From contig CACYNH010000004.1 of the NCBI GenBank assembly GCA_902775735.1, positions 23,248-87,247 of the forward strand: a stretch of DNA of 64,000 nucleotides. Direction: 5' to 3'. A program made the translations under genes and the position numbers. Positions 25,657-33,791 of the stretch are shown in pieces; within the stretch, counting starts at the first letter, position 1; each line of letters begins with the position of its first letter. The notes beneath the pieces were generated by a model that searched no databases, was not told the DNA's origin, and was given only the letters and a program-made list of their open reading frames with translations. Origin of the DNA: an uncultured Erysipelotrichaceae bacterium (GTDB lineage Bacteria; Bacillota_I; Bacilli_A; Erysipelotrichales; Erysipelotrichaceae).

Positions 25657-28176
25657 ATGAAGCTGATCACAAAAGTCATGACGGCGTTTCTCTTTTCCGT
25701 TTTCTGCATGTTTCTCTGCACACGCCTGGAAGTGAACGCGCAGGAGATTGCCGGAACAGAATTAAAGACAGAACAGGATTCACGTTCTTCAGAAGGAAAC
25801 GCCTATGCGGTTCTGACTTCAGAAGGAGAACTGATCTTTTTCAGAAGCACGGAAACTTACGCCGACAAGTCAGAGCGGACCGTGAAAGACATTCTCGGAA
25901 ACACATACACCGGAACCGTATTTGCGGGAGTGGAATCACTGGTGATTGATGACGACTGGGGCACAGCCTGGTATCCCGATTATTCACGGTCCATTAAGAG
26001 CGCCCATGTGGCGTCAGGGCAGACGATCCGTCCTGCCTCAATGCACAGCTGGTTCAAAAAATGCAGCTGCCTGACTTCCTTTGACGCCGAAGGCTTTGAC
26101 ACATCTCTGACGAAGGATATGAGCAGTATGTTCGCTATGGATTATGAAGAAGGCTCAGTTCTTGAAGAACTTGACCTCAGCAGCTTTGACACATCATCCG
26201 TGACTGATATGAGCAGAATGTTCGAAGAAGCGCGGAAACTGAAGAAACTTGACATAAGTTCCTTCAATACATCCAATGTGGAGAATATGTGCGGGATGTT
26301 CAGCGACTGCATAAGCCTGGAATCTCTTGACGTTACAGGCTTCAATACCTCAAAAGTCAGAGATATGTCGGCCATGTTCTGCAGTCTGTACAATGTCACT
26401 TCACTCGATGTCAGCCATATGGACCTGTCCGGCTGCACTACGATCCGGGGAATGTTCTCTGCATGCGGGGCTTCCTCATTTGACTTCAGTGCGTGGGACA
26501 CTTCAAATGTTGAGGACATGAGGGCTCTGTTTAAAGGTTGCAGGAATTTCGTGAATCCTGATCTGAGCGGCCTTGATACTTCGAATGTGAATGATATGGA
26601 GGAAATGTTTGCCGGCTGTGAGAATCTTGAATCCCTCGACCTCAGCAGCTGGAATACAGAAAACCTGATCTACGGCGACAGTATGTTTGAGCGCTGCGGA
26701 AAGCTGAAGAGCCTGAACATCAGTACATGGAACACGCAGGTGCTCGGCTACACAAAATTCATGTTTATGGACTGCGTCAGCCTGAAAGAGATCGACCTCA
26801 GCCGCTGGCACGCTCCTGAGCTGAGAGAACTCAACGGAATGTTCGAGAACTGCCGGTCCCTTGAAAGCATGGATCTGAGCAGTCTGAAGCCGGAAAGAAT
26901 CTGGACGATGCCCTGGATGTTCCTGGGCTGTGTGAATCTTAAGAAAGCCGATATCTCCGGATTCAAGGCAGGTGAAATCGCGAATTTCGGCATGGTTTTC
27001 GCCGACTGCCCCAGTCTTAAAGAACTGAACATGTCTGACTTCACAATGGAAAGCGCAGAACATATGTACAGCATGTTCGAAAACTGCGAAAGCCTTGAAA
27101 CGCTGGATCTCAGCAATTTCAGAATCAATGACAGTACGTACTGCGAAGGCATGTTCAGTCATATGACCGCCCTTAAAACAGTTAAGCTCGGTCCGGAGTT
27201 AAAAGTCTGGAAGGATACATACCTTCTGCCGGAAGGCCAGTGGACAAACAAAGCGAAAAACATCACGCTCTCCGAAACCCAGCTTGCGAAGCAGTATCCT
27301 GCCAACGCAAATGCGTGGGCAGGCACATGGGAAAGAACGTCCGTGCGGATCGTGCCGGTTGAAAAGCTGCGGCTGTATGATGAAGAATTCTGGATCCGCG
27401 TCGGAGACTGCGGCTCTTTCGGGGTGAAAGTCGTTCCTGAAAACGCCACCGATGATTATCTGGTATGGTCAATTGCCAATCCCGCCATTGCGGAAGTGGA
27501 TGTGCTGGATCTGAAAGGGCATGATACCGACATCACCGGAAAGAGGGCCGGCAGAACAACACTGACAGTCAGCACCCGCGATGGAAAGATAAAAGAAACG
27601 GTCCAGATCCGGGTTCTCTTCCAGGATGTAAGCAATATGTATGAACAGTATTATTTCAATCCTGTTTACTGGGCGGTCGACAAAGGCATCACCAACGGCT
27701 ATACCGGAGCCAATGGCCTGGCGGCATATTTCAGACCGCAGAACAACTGCACAAGGGAAGCGGTCGTGACCTTCCTGTGGAGACTGGCAGGCAGACCTGA
27801 ACCAAAATCCATGACTTCGAAATTCAAAGATGTGCAGGATTCTTCAAAGTATTACTACAAAGCTGTCTTATGGGCGGCGGAAAAGGGAATCGCAGGCGGC
27901 TACAGCGACGGAACCTTCCGCCCGGATGACACCTGCCTGAGAGAACATGTCGTCACATTCCTGTGGAGATATGCAGGAAAGCCGAACCCGGGCATTACAA
28001 AGAATCCGTTCAATGATGTGAAATCCTCAGACTATTATTACAGAGCTGCCTTATGGGCAAACGCCAAAGGAATCGCCAAAGGATATACCACCGGTCAGTA
28101 CGCCGGCGGCTTCGGACCCAAGCTTGACTGTTTAAGGGAGCACGTCGTCACATTCCTTTACAGATACGCGAAATAG
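25657..28176 (+). CDS. BspA-type leucine-rich repeat surface protein with SLH domains
   Basis: The 839-residue protein starts at 25657, where GGAGG lies 6 bases upstream and a signal peptide (MKLITKVMTAFLFSVF, cleavage near VNAQ) follows. About residues 100-520 are a run of 23-25 residue DUF285 repeats of the form LDLSSFDTSSVTDMSRMF. A Big2/Ig-like domain (about 570-665) is next, then three SLH-type modules to the end (about 668-839) with FLWRLAG, FLWRYAG and FLYRYAK cores. DUF285 proteins act as adhesins in mucosal bacteria, and SLH modules dock to wall polymers. It is a probable cell-surface adhesin. It stands alone between terminators. Confidence 0.92.
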   Translation: MKLITKVMTAFLFSVFCMFLCTRLEVNAQEIAGTELKTEQDSRSSEGNAYAVLTSEGELIFFRSTETYADKSERTVKDILGNTYTGTVFAGVESLVIDDDWGTAWYPDYSRSIKSAHVASGQTIRPASMHSWFKKCSCLTSFDAEGFDTSLTKDMSSMFAMDYEEGSVLEELDLSSFDTSSVTDMSRMFEEARKLKKLDISSFNTSNVENMCGMFSDCISLESLDVTGFNTSKVRDMSAMFCSLYNVTSLDVSHMDLSGCTTIRGMFSACGASSFDFSAWDTSNVEDMRALFKGCRNFVNPDLSGLDTSNVNDMEEMFAGCENLESLDLSSWNTENLIYGDSMFERCGKLKSLNISTWNTQVLGYTKFMFMDCVSLKEIDLSRWHAPELRELNGMFENCRSLESMDLSSLKPERIWTMPWMFLGCVNLKKADISGFKAGEIANFGMVFADCPSLKELNMSDFTMESAEHMYSMFENCESLETLDLSNFRINDSTYCEGMFSHMTALKTVKLGPELKVWKDTYLLPEGQWTNKAKNITLSETQLAKQYPANANAWAGTWERTSVRIVPVEKLRLYDEEFWIRVGDCGSFGVKVVPENATDDYLVWSIANPAIAEVDVLDLKGHDTDITGKRAGRTTLTVSTRDGKIKETVQIRVLFQDVSNMYEQYYFNPVYWAVDKGITNGYTGANGLAAYFRPQNNCTREAVVTFLWRLAGRPEPKSMTSKFKDVQDSSKYYYKAVLWAAEKGIAGGYSDGTFRPDDTCLREHVVTFLWRYAGKPNPGITKNPFNDVKSSDYYYRAALWANAKGIAKGYTTGQYAGGFGPKLDCLREHVVTFLYRYAK

Positions 28177-28195
28177 AAAACACATTGATCAGAAC

Positions 28196-28233
28196 ACAGG
28201 CCGGCAGGCTGAACTGCCGGTCTGTCTTTTTGA
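28196..28233 (+). terminator. Intrinsic terminator
   Basis: ACAGGCCGGCAG and CTGCCGGTCTGT (near-perfect) around GCTGAA, followed by CTTTTT. Confidence 0.85.
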
Positions 28234-28294
28234 AAAGCAGGCGCTTTTTTTGAACGCTGTGTACAATTGAATAGAGGCGTAAGGAGGATTTGTC

Positions 28295-29302
28295 ATGCCT
28301 AATGAACTCCGCTATGGCTATGTCACACAGCTTTATTACGAAATTCTCGGGATTGAAACGCCCAGGCAGCTTGACCTTCTGGATGAATGGTTTTCTGATC
28401 TTCTGATCAAAGAGGAAGAGTCCGATGGCAATACAAAGATTCCGCCGTTCTTTTCAGAACAGGATTCTCGGATCCACGCGGTCAGATACCATGGCCGTTT
28501 ATATTCAGGCGCGGATGAGATCATCGCCCAGCTGACCGGCAGGCTCATCGGCACAGCGAAGGGCAACCGGGAAAAGCAGAGAAGAAATGCGGTTGTTATG
28601 TGCAAGCACATCACCAGGGTTCTCTGCGAAAACTGGAGCCGCTTTGAGGCGTTCCTCAATCATACGGGTGAAATGATTCTGCGGATGGATGAGGATCAGC
28701 TCAATGAATTCCTCAATAAACTTCTGGACTTTGTGAAAGAGATTGCCCTGGCCAGAAATGAAATGAGCGAAAGCGAAAGGGATGGCGAGCCGTTTCCGAT
28801 GGACGATGAAATCTTTGACGCCGCTGTCTATAACGCAGCTTACCAGCTGAACCTGTGCACAGTTGACGGTCTGGTGCAGGGCTATGCCTGGCTGCTGCTG
28901 GGGTCATTGCTGAGAAATGAGTGCGGCAGGATCACAAGAAGATTCGATTCCTCCTTCAATGAGGTCAACCGCATGCCCTCGGAAGAGCCTGACCTGATTT
29001 CAAAGCTCGACTGCCTCTTCTTTCCGGAAGACTATGAATATACCTATGACGGCGATGATTTTGAATCAAAGTATCCCGACATTCACTGGCAGTGCGATCA
29101 GTGCGGAACATCTCTGAATTCACAGGAAGGCTTCACCGACCGCTATGGCAAGTGGCAGTGCCGCTTATGCGGATATGTCAATGACATAGATGAAGAGCAC
29201 ATCTTTGAAAACAATGAGGACGCGGAAAACAGGCGCAATCATATGGACGCTCAAAAGATCAGGGAAGCCATCGAAAGAAGAAAAACGCAATTATCTGAAT
29301 AA
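28295..29302 (+). CDS. Unknown protein with C-terminal zinc ribbon
   Basis: The 335-residue protein is soluble and mostly helical, acidic in the middle. Near the end WQCDQCGTS and WQCRLCGYV supply two CxxC pairs spaced 20 residues apart, a zinc-ribbon finger, followed by a charged helix. No catalytic motif was found. AAGGAGGA precedes the ATG. A terminator separates it from the BspA gene and 61 bases separate it from the folate pair. I do not recognise the family; a nucleic-acid or protein-binding role is possible but unproven. Confidence 0.6.
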   Translation: MPNELRYGYVTQLYYEILGIETPRQLDLLDEWFSDLLIKEEESDGNTKIPPFFSEQDSRIHAVRYHGRLYSGADEIIAQLTGRLIGTAKGNREKQRRNAVVMCKHITRVLCENWSRFEAFLNHTGEMILRMDEDQLNEFLNKLLDFVKEIALARNEMSESERDGEPFPMDDEIFDAAVYNAAYQLNLCTVDGLVQGYAWLLLGSLLRNECGRITRRFDSSFNEVNRMPSEEPDLISKLDCLFFPEDYEYTYDGDDFESKYPDIHWQCDQCGTSLNSQEGFTDRYGKWQCRLCGYVNDIDEEHIFENNEDAENRRNHMDAQKIREAIERRKTQLSE

Positions 29303-29363
29303 ACCATATACAAAAAGGAAATGCTTCCATGTATTCTAAAGGTAGAAGAAGGAGGCATTTTTC

Positions 29364-29993
29364 ATGTCCCAGGATTTTTACAATTGGAATATAGATGAGT
29401 TTACCGCCGCTTCCGCTTCAAAAGAACCGGTCCCCGGCGGCGGGGGCGTCAGCGCCTTATGCGGTTCTCTTGCCGCAAGCCTTGCGGAAATGGTGACCAA
29501 CCTCACCATCGGCAAAAAGAAATTTCTTGATTATACGGAAGAGCTTGAACAGATCAAAAGCACTGCCGAAGATCTGAGAAAAGACCTGCTTGCCTGCATC
29601 GCAAGGGACGCCGAAGCCTTTGCGCCGCTCGCCAAAGCGTACAGCCTGCCCAAGGAGACGCCGGGCTATCAGGAACTCATGGAACAGTGCTTACGGGTGG
29701 CGGCTGAACCGCCTTACGCGATTCTCAAAGACTGCGTCAAGATCATCGAACTGGACGAAAGACTGCAGGAAATCGGCTCAAAGCTGGCCATTTCCGACGC
29801 CGCGACTTCGGTCATGCTGGCGCACGGGGCGATGTATGGCGCCTATATGAATGTCATCGTCAACACAAGGCTGATGAAGGACACAGACTACGCTTCATCT
29901 TTCGCGAAGCAGGCAAAGGATCTGCTTGATGAATACGCTCCAAGAGCTTTGAAGGTTTATGACAACATTGCCGGGAGGCTGCTCAATGGCTGA
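29364..29993 (+). CDS. fchA: Formimidoyltetrahydrofolate cyclodeaminase
   Basis: The 209-residue protein matches the FTCD cyclodeaminase family: VPGGGGVSALCGSLAASLAEMV, LTIGKK, then DAEAFAPLAKAY and SDAATSVMLAHGAMYGAYMNV. It converts formimidoyl-THF to methenyl-THF plus ammonia, feeding one-carbon units from purine or histidine breakdown into folate metabolism. AAGGAGGC precedes the ATG. It overlaps folD by 8 bases; FolD would reduce or hydrolyse the methenyl-THF produced. The length is normal. Confidence 0.92.
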   Translation: MSQDFYNWNIDEFTAASASKEPVPGGGGVSALCGSLAASLAEMVTNLTIGKKKFLDYTEELEQIKSTAEDLRKDLLACIARDAEAFAPLAKAYSLPKETPGYQELMEQCLRVAAEPPYAILKDCVKIIELDERLQEIGSKLAISDAATSVMLAHGAMYGAYMNVIVNTRLMKDTDYASSFAKQAKDLLDEYAPRALKVYDNIAGRLLNG

Positions 29994-30840
29994 ATTATTA
30001 AAAGGAAAACCCGTCGCGGAAGCGCTTCTTGAAAAGTGCAGAACGCAGAGTGAAGAACTGAAGGAAAGGGGAATCACGCCGACCCTTGCCATCGTCAGAT
30101 GCGGCGAGGATCCCGCTGATCTTTCCTATGAAAAAGGCGCGATGAAGCGCTGCGAAGCGGCAGGCGTTGCGGTAAAGAATATCGTCATGCCGGTGGATGT
30201 GGACGCTGAGACATTCTACAGAACAATCGACGAAACAAATAAAGATGCCTCCATCCACGGCATTCTCATGTTCCGCCCCGTTCCGAAGCATCTTGGCAAG
30301 GAGAAGTCGAGAAACGCGATCGCCCCTGAAAAGGATGTCGACGGCTGCACGGACGGCTCCCTGGCCGGAATCTTCACCAATACCGAAACCGGCTTTGCGC
30401 CATGCACGGCCCAGGCGGTCATTGAAATCTTCGACTACTACGGCATTGATCTGAAAGGAAAGAATGTCGCTCTCATCGGCCGCTCGCTGGTTGTCGGTAA
30501 GCCGCTGGCGATGATGCTGATGAACAGAAACGCGACCGTTACCGTCTGTCATACCAGAACAATTGACGTTCCTTCCATCACCAGAAAAGCGGATATCGTT
30601 GTCCTGGCTGCCGGCGTGAAGGAAATGGCGGACGCTTCCTATTTCTCAGAAGGACAGACTGTCGCGGACGTCGGCATCAACTGGAATGAGGAGAAGGGGA
30701 AGCTGTGCGGCGACGCATTGTTTGAAGAGGCGGAACCCATCGTTGCAAAGATCACCCCGGTGCCCGGCGGCGTCGGTTCGGTCACAACAGCTGTGCTCGT
30801 TTCCCATGTCGTGGAGGCGGCCATCCGTCAGAACAGATAA
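29986..30840 (+). CDS. folD: Methylenetetrahydrofolate dehydrogenase/methenyltetrahydrofolate cyclohydrolase
   Basis: The 284-residue product is FolD, interconverting methylene-, methenyl- and formyl-THF with NADP. The catalytic lysine segment DLSYEKGAMKRCEAAGV, APEKDVDGCT, VALIGRSLVVGKPLAMML (NADP site) and TPVPGGVGSVTTAVLVSH are present. The common LVQLPLP loop reads LMFRPVPKHL, replacing the Gln that contacts folate. The start at 29986 uses GGGAGG inside fchA; an upstream ATG in frame is too early for that site. The overlap with fchA implies coupled translation. Confidence 0.94.
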   Translation: MAELLKGKPVAEALLEKCRTQSEELKERGITPTLAIVRCGEDPADLSYEKGAMKRCEAAGVAVKNIVMPVDVDAETFYRTIDETNKDASIHGILMFRPVPKHLGKEKSRNAIAPEKDVDGCTDGSLAGIFTNTETGFAPCTAQAVIEIFDYYGIDLKGKNVALIGRSLVVGKPLAMMLMNRNATVTVCHTRTIDVPSITRKADIVVLAAGVKEMADASYFSEGQTVADVGINWNEEKGKLCGDALFEEAEPIVAKITPVPGGVGSVTTAVLVSHVVEAAIRQNR

Positions 30841-30845
30841 AACAG

Positions 30846-30869
30846 ACCCGCAATTCCTGCGGGTTTTTG
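30846..30869 (+). terminator. Intrinsic terminator of the fchA-folD operon
   Basis: ACCCGCA and TGCGGGT around ATTCC, then five T. Confidence 0.85.
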
Positions 30870-30913
30870 AGTGCGCATTCATGCACGTTTCTGTGCGCTG
30901 TGCTATAATTCTT

Positions 30914-30978
30914 CACGGCATCGGACCCGCGTTTCCAACCTGAATAAAAGCGTAGAGGTCCGGTGCCGTTTTCATTTC
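30914..30978 (+). ncRNA. Candidate stand-alone small RNA hairpin
   Basis: TGC-TATAAT at 30901-30909 is an extended -10 element. Starting about 6 bases later, ACGGCATCGGACC (30915-30927) pairs over 13 bp with GGTCCGGTGCCGT (30957-30969), one G-U pair, and TTTTCATTT follows. The 29-base loop contains a further CGC/GCG pair and an A-rich segment. The next gene lies on the opposite strand, so no downstream coding gene could be controlled. This suggests a short independent transcript of about 65 nucleotides. I do not recognise a known riboswitch. Confidence 0.5.
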
Positions 30979-30980
30979 AT

Positions 30981-31012
30981 AAAAAAGACAGGCGCTTTCT
31001 TCCGGCGCCTGT
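30981..31012 (-). terminator. Intrinsic terminator of the DJ-1/PfpI gene
   Basis: On the minus strand ACAGGCGC and GCGCCTGT pair around nine bases, followed by C and six T. Confidence 0.8.
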
Positions 31013-31019
31013 TCTTATA

Positions 31020-31616
31020 TTATGCGTTTCTGATGCTGTCGCAGAGAGCGTTATACAGCATGCCCTGCTTCACCTGCTCAACATTGCCTTCAAGCACTTC
31101 AGCAAGCCTGAAAGCGAAGGGGAATGTGGTGGCCGGGCCTCTGGATGTGATGAGATTGCCGTCAGTCACAACCATGGATTCCATCTGGCTGTTGTCATCG
31201 ATGTAATTCGCGTCGGCGAACATGGCGCGGTATTTGTCAGCCGGGTAGGAAGTCAGTGTTCTGCCGGTGCTGACGCCTGCTTCTTTGAGGACCATCGGGC
31301 CTGCGCAGATCGCGGCGACATATTTGTTTTCATCCATGAACTGTCTGACCCAGGCGAGAACCGGTTCGCTCTTTGCCAGGTTGGCGGCGCCGGGCATTCC
31401 GCCGGGAATGATGACCATGTCATAGTCGTTATAATCAATATCTGTGATCAGTCTGTCCGCTTTGACATACATGTCATGGCATCCTCTGACCATTTCTTCC
31501 TCGATGGAGACTGTATCGCAGGCAACGCCTGTTCTTCTCAGGATATCCGCCAGGAATAAGGATTCGCCTTCTTCATAGCCGTCGGCGAGTAAGACTGCTG
31601 CTTTTTTATCACTCAT
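31020..31616 (-). CDS. DJ-1/PfpI family protein
   Basis: The 198-residue protein has the DJ-1 fold landmarks: AAVLLADGYEEGE with the conserved Glu, VIIPGGMPGAANL, and VAAICAGPMVLKEAG with the nucleophile-elbow Cys. A late TSRGPATTFPFAFRLAE segment is also typical. Members act as glyoxalases, chaperone-like or amidase enzymes; the first group, close to the YajL/DJ-1 subfamily, is the best fit. The ATG at 31616 is preferred over GTG 31625, since AGGTG then sits 6 bases upstream. It converges with the small RNA locus. Confidence 0.9.
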   Translation of the reverse strand: MSDKKAAVLLADGYEEGESLFLADILRRTGVACDTVSIEEEMVRGCHDMYVKADRLITDIDYNDYDMVIIPGGMPGAANLAKSEPVLAWVRQFMDENKYVAAICAGPMVLKEAGVSTGRTLTSYPADKYRAMFADANYIDDNSQMESMVVTDGNLITSRGPATTFPFAFRLAEVLEGNVEQVKQGMLYNALCDSIRNA

Positions 31617-31851
31617 GTTTTTCACCTCACAACTGCATCATAATCAGAAACAGATTCTTCACCAAGGCTTTTCCAGATTATGGAAAATTCTGTCTGACAC
31701 AGGAGCTCCGAAGTCAGCCATCCGCCCTTGTGAGCGTAAGAGGAAGTATACAAATCACAGCAGATTAGTTTAATGTTGGCTCACAATCAGGCAGGGACTT
31801 TCAATTTGTGGCAAAATAGACTTGTAGAAAAACATAAGGAGGAAACAGAAC

Positions 31852-32928
31852 ATGACATATTACAGGGACACGACATTCAGGGCCGTTTACCGCTGTTTTC
31901 TTCTGTACCAGAGAGAAGCCTTCGCGGATCTTCTTTCCAAAAATGATCTGTACGCCAGACACAGCCATGTGCTTGTTTACGGCTTCGCGGATCATATACG
32001 GGGACTTATGGTCACGATCCTGGGTTTCGCGGATATCACCGATGACGGCAGGGTGGAGGTCACAAGGCTTCCCGAAGGCAGAGTCAATAAACTGTTTTCC
32101 GATCTTGAACCGTTTGAATTCTGGCTGTTAGATGCGCAGTCGATGGGCATGGCTGACAGTTACAAGGAACTGATCTCCCATTATGATTCCATCGTTCCTG
32201 ATCAGTTGCGGGCGATACGTGATCTGAACGCGCTGGATGAATGCCGCGACCGCTATAACATCGATGATGTGGCTGTTTATGTGAAAAACCGGAAGATATG
32301 GGTGCGCCTGGAAGGGATCAGAGACCATGTGTTTACCGGCGCTTCCCTGAATGAATCGGAAGGAATTCAAAAGGGAGATGAAATCCTCATCTCATTAAAA
32401 ATGTTCAATGAGCATTTCTACTGCTCCGGCCAGCCTGCAGGCACAGCAGGCGGAACAACCCCGGCGGAGCGGGCGCTGTTAAAATACAGAAACTCGAAAG
32501 ACAAAAGAGACGGCAGGGCGGCGATGGACACACTTGTCGAATCGGAAATCTTCGTGCCCCTGAACGTTCATAACATGAGCGACACGGAAAAGCAGCAGCT
32601 TGAAAAAGAACTCAGCGAAGGAAACTCACAGCGCTTTACAGCCTCCTCGCTCATGCGTCCCTTCTCTTCCGCCGCCAACGGAAAGAAAAGCTATTTTCCT
32701 GTCTTTACCTCCAAACAGCATCTCAAGCAGGCGATGCCCCAGGCGGTGGCGCTCAAAAAGCCTCTTTCCGAAATTATTACCGCATTGATGGACACCGATA
32801 CCGGCACCGGCGGCGTGGCGGTCAATCCGGACGACAAACCTGTTTTCCTGATTCCTTCCACAATCTTCCCTTATCTCAAAATAAAAAAGACCGGGGAGGT
32901 CATCCCCGATCCTGAAAAGATGAATTAG
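31852..32928 (+). CDS. Protein with C-terminal SseB-like domain
   Basis: The 358-residue protein has an N-terminal half (about 1-200) that I do not recognise and a C-terminal SseB N-terminal-type domain. The latter is shown by LVESEIFVPLNVHN, GKKSYFPVFTSKQHLKQAMP, PLSEIITALMDT and GGVAVNPDDKPVFLIPSTIF. SseB-like domains are widespread in bacteria and mostly of unknown role. AAGGAGGAAAC precedes the ATG. The stop codon overlaps the stop of the convergent glutathione peroxidase gene, leaving no room for a terminator between them. The 225-base region upstream shows only scattered weak promoter-like sequence. Confidence 0.72.
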   Translation: MTYYRDTTFRAVYRCFLLYQREAFADLLSKNDLYARHSHVLVYGFADHIRGLMVTILGFADITDDGRVEVTRLPEGRVNKLFSDLEPFEFWLLDAQSMGMADSYKELISHYDSIVPDQLRAIRDLNALDECRDRYNIDDVAVYVKNRKIWVRLEGIRDHVFTGASLNESEGIQKGDEILISLKMFNEHFYCSGQPAGTAGGTTPAERALLKYRNSKDKRDGRAAMDTLVESEIFVPLNVHNMSDTEKQQLEKELSEGNSQRFTASSLMRPFSSAANGKKSYFPVFTSKQHLKQAMPQAVALKKPLSEIITALMDTDTGTGGVAVNPDDKPVFLIPSTIFPYLKIKKTGEVIPDPEKMN

Positions 32929-33464
32929 AGAAGGGAAGCGACGCAGGCTTCAACTTCAGCCATGTCCGCGGTCGGCTCAAATCTTGCGACGACATTGCCT
33001 TCACGGTCAACGACGAACTTTGTGAAGTTCCACTTGATCTGCGGGTTGTTCATGAAGTCAGGGTCGATGTTTGCCAGATGCTTGTTCATGAATTCAGCGG
33101 CCTGGCCGGTGAATCCTTCAAAGCCTTTCCGACTCTTGAGGAAGGTGTAAAGAGGCAGTTCGTTTTCTCCGTTGACATCGGACTTGTGCATCTGCGGGAA
33201 CTGTGTCTTGTAGTTCATTGTGCAGAATTCAGTGATTTCCTCGTCTGTGCCCGGAGTCTGGTGGCCGAACTGGTTGCAGGGGATATCGAGGACTTCAAAT
33301 CCCTTTTCATTGTACTTTTCGTACATTTCTTCAATCGGAGCGTAGTGTGGGGTGAAACCGCAGCCTGTGGCTGTGTTGACGACAAGAACGACCTTGCCTT
33401 CAAAATTCTTCATCGGCACTTCATTGCCTTTTCTGTCAGTGACAGAGTAATCATAAAATCCCAT
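32925..33464 (-). CDS. Glutathione peroxidase family protein (thiol peroxidase)
   Basis: The 179-residue protein carries NTATGCGFTPHY with the peroxidatic Cys in place of selenocysteine, DIPCNQFGHQ with the conserved Gln, and KWNFTKFVVDREG with the Trp and Asn of the tetrad. It reduces hydrogen peroxide and organic peroxides; bacterial Cys forms usually draw electrons from thioredoxin. The ATG at 33464 has GGAG 9 bases upstream; the earlier ATG at 33470 is too close to it. The gene is relevant to oxygen defence in an anaerobe. Confidence 0.93.
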   Translation of the reverse strand: MGFYDYSVTDRKGNEVPMKNFEGKVVLVVNTATGCGFTPHYAPIEEMYEKYNEKGFEVLDIPCNQFGHQTPGTDEEITEFCTMNYKTQFPQMHKSDVNGENELPLYTFLKSRKGFEGFTGQAAEFMNKHLANIDPDFMNNPQIKWNFTKFVVDREGNVVARFEPTADMAEVEACVASLL

Positions 33465-33720
33465 GGTCATTTTCTCCTTCTGCTGTTACCTGAAGTTTAG
33501 CAGACTTTGAGAATTCTAAAAACCCATATGCAATCAGCCTGTTCACAGCCGTTTCCGTCCTGTGATTTTTTTATGCCTTTTTTAAAGAACAGGCAGGTTT
33601 TTTGCATGCTGTTTGTGCATCCGGCTGTCTTTACAAAACCTTGGAAATTTTTTGGGCATGTTAACAAACCTGCGGCTTCCCTATATTGAGGACAGCAGCA
33701 GGTTCCTCTTATCTTTTGGC

Positions 33721-33751
33721 TTGATTGTTCCGTGGGGAACCGCTGTATCGT
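33721..33751 (+). promoter_or_regulatory. MerR-like promoter, site 1 of 4
   Basis: TTGATT, a 19-bp spacer, then TATCGT. The palindrome GTTCCGTGGGGAAC (33727-33740) starts right after the -35. It lies 41 bases before the ATG of the DUF6591 protein gene, whose operon also encodes the MerR-type regulator. Confidence 0.6.
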
Positions 33752-33791
33752 GAAAAAAACTGATCGTGTATTAGAAAGTGAGGAAATGCCA

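Noticed and set aside
30914..30978. Known riboswitch (THF, ZTP, preQ1)
   Set aside because: None of the conserved cores I can recall are present and no downstream gene could be controlled.
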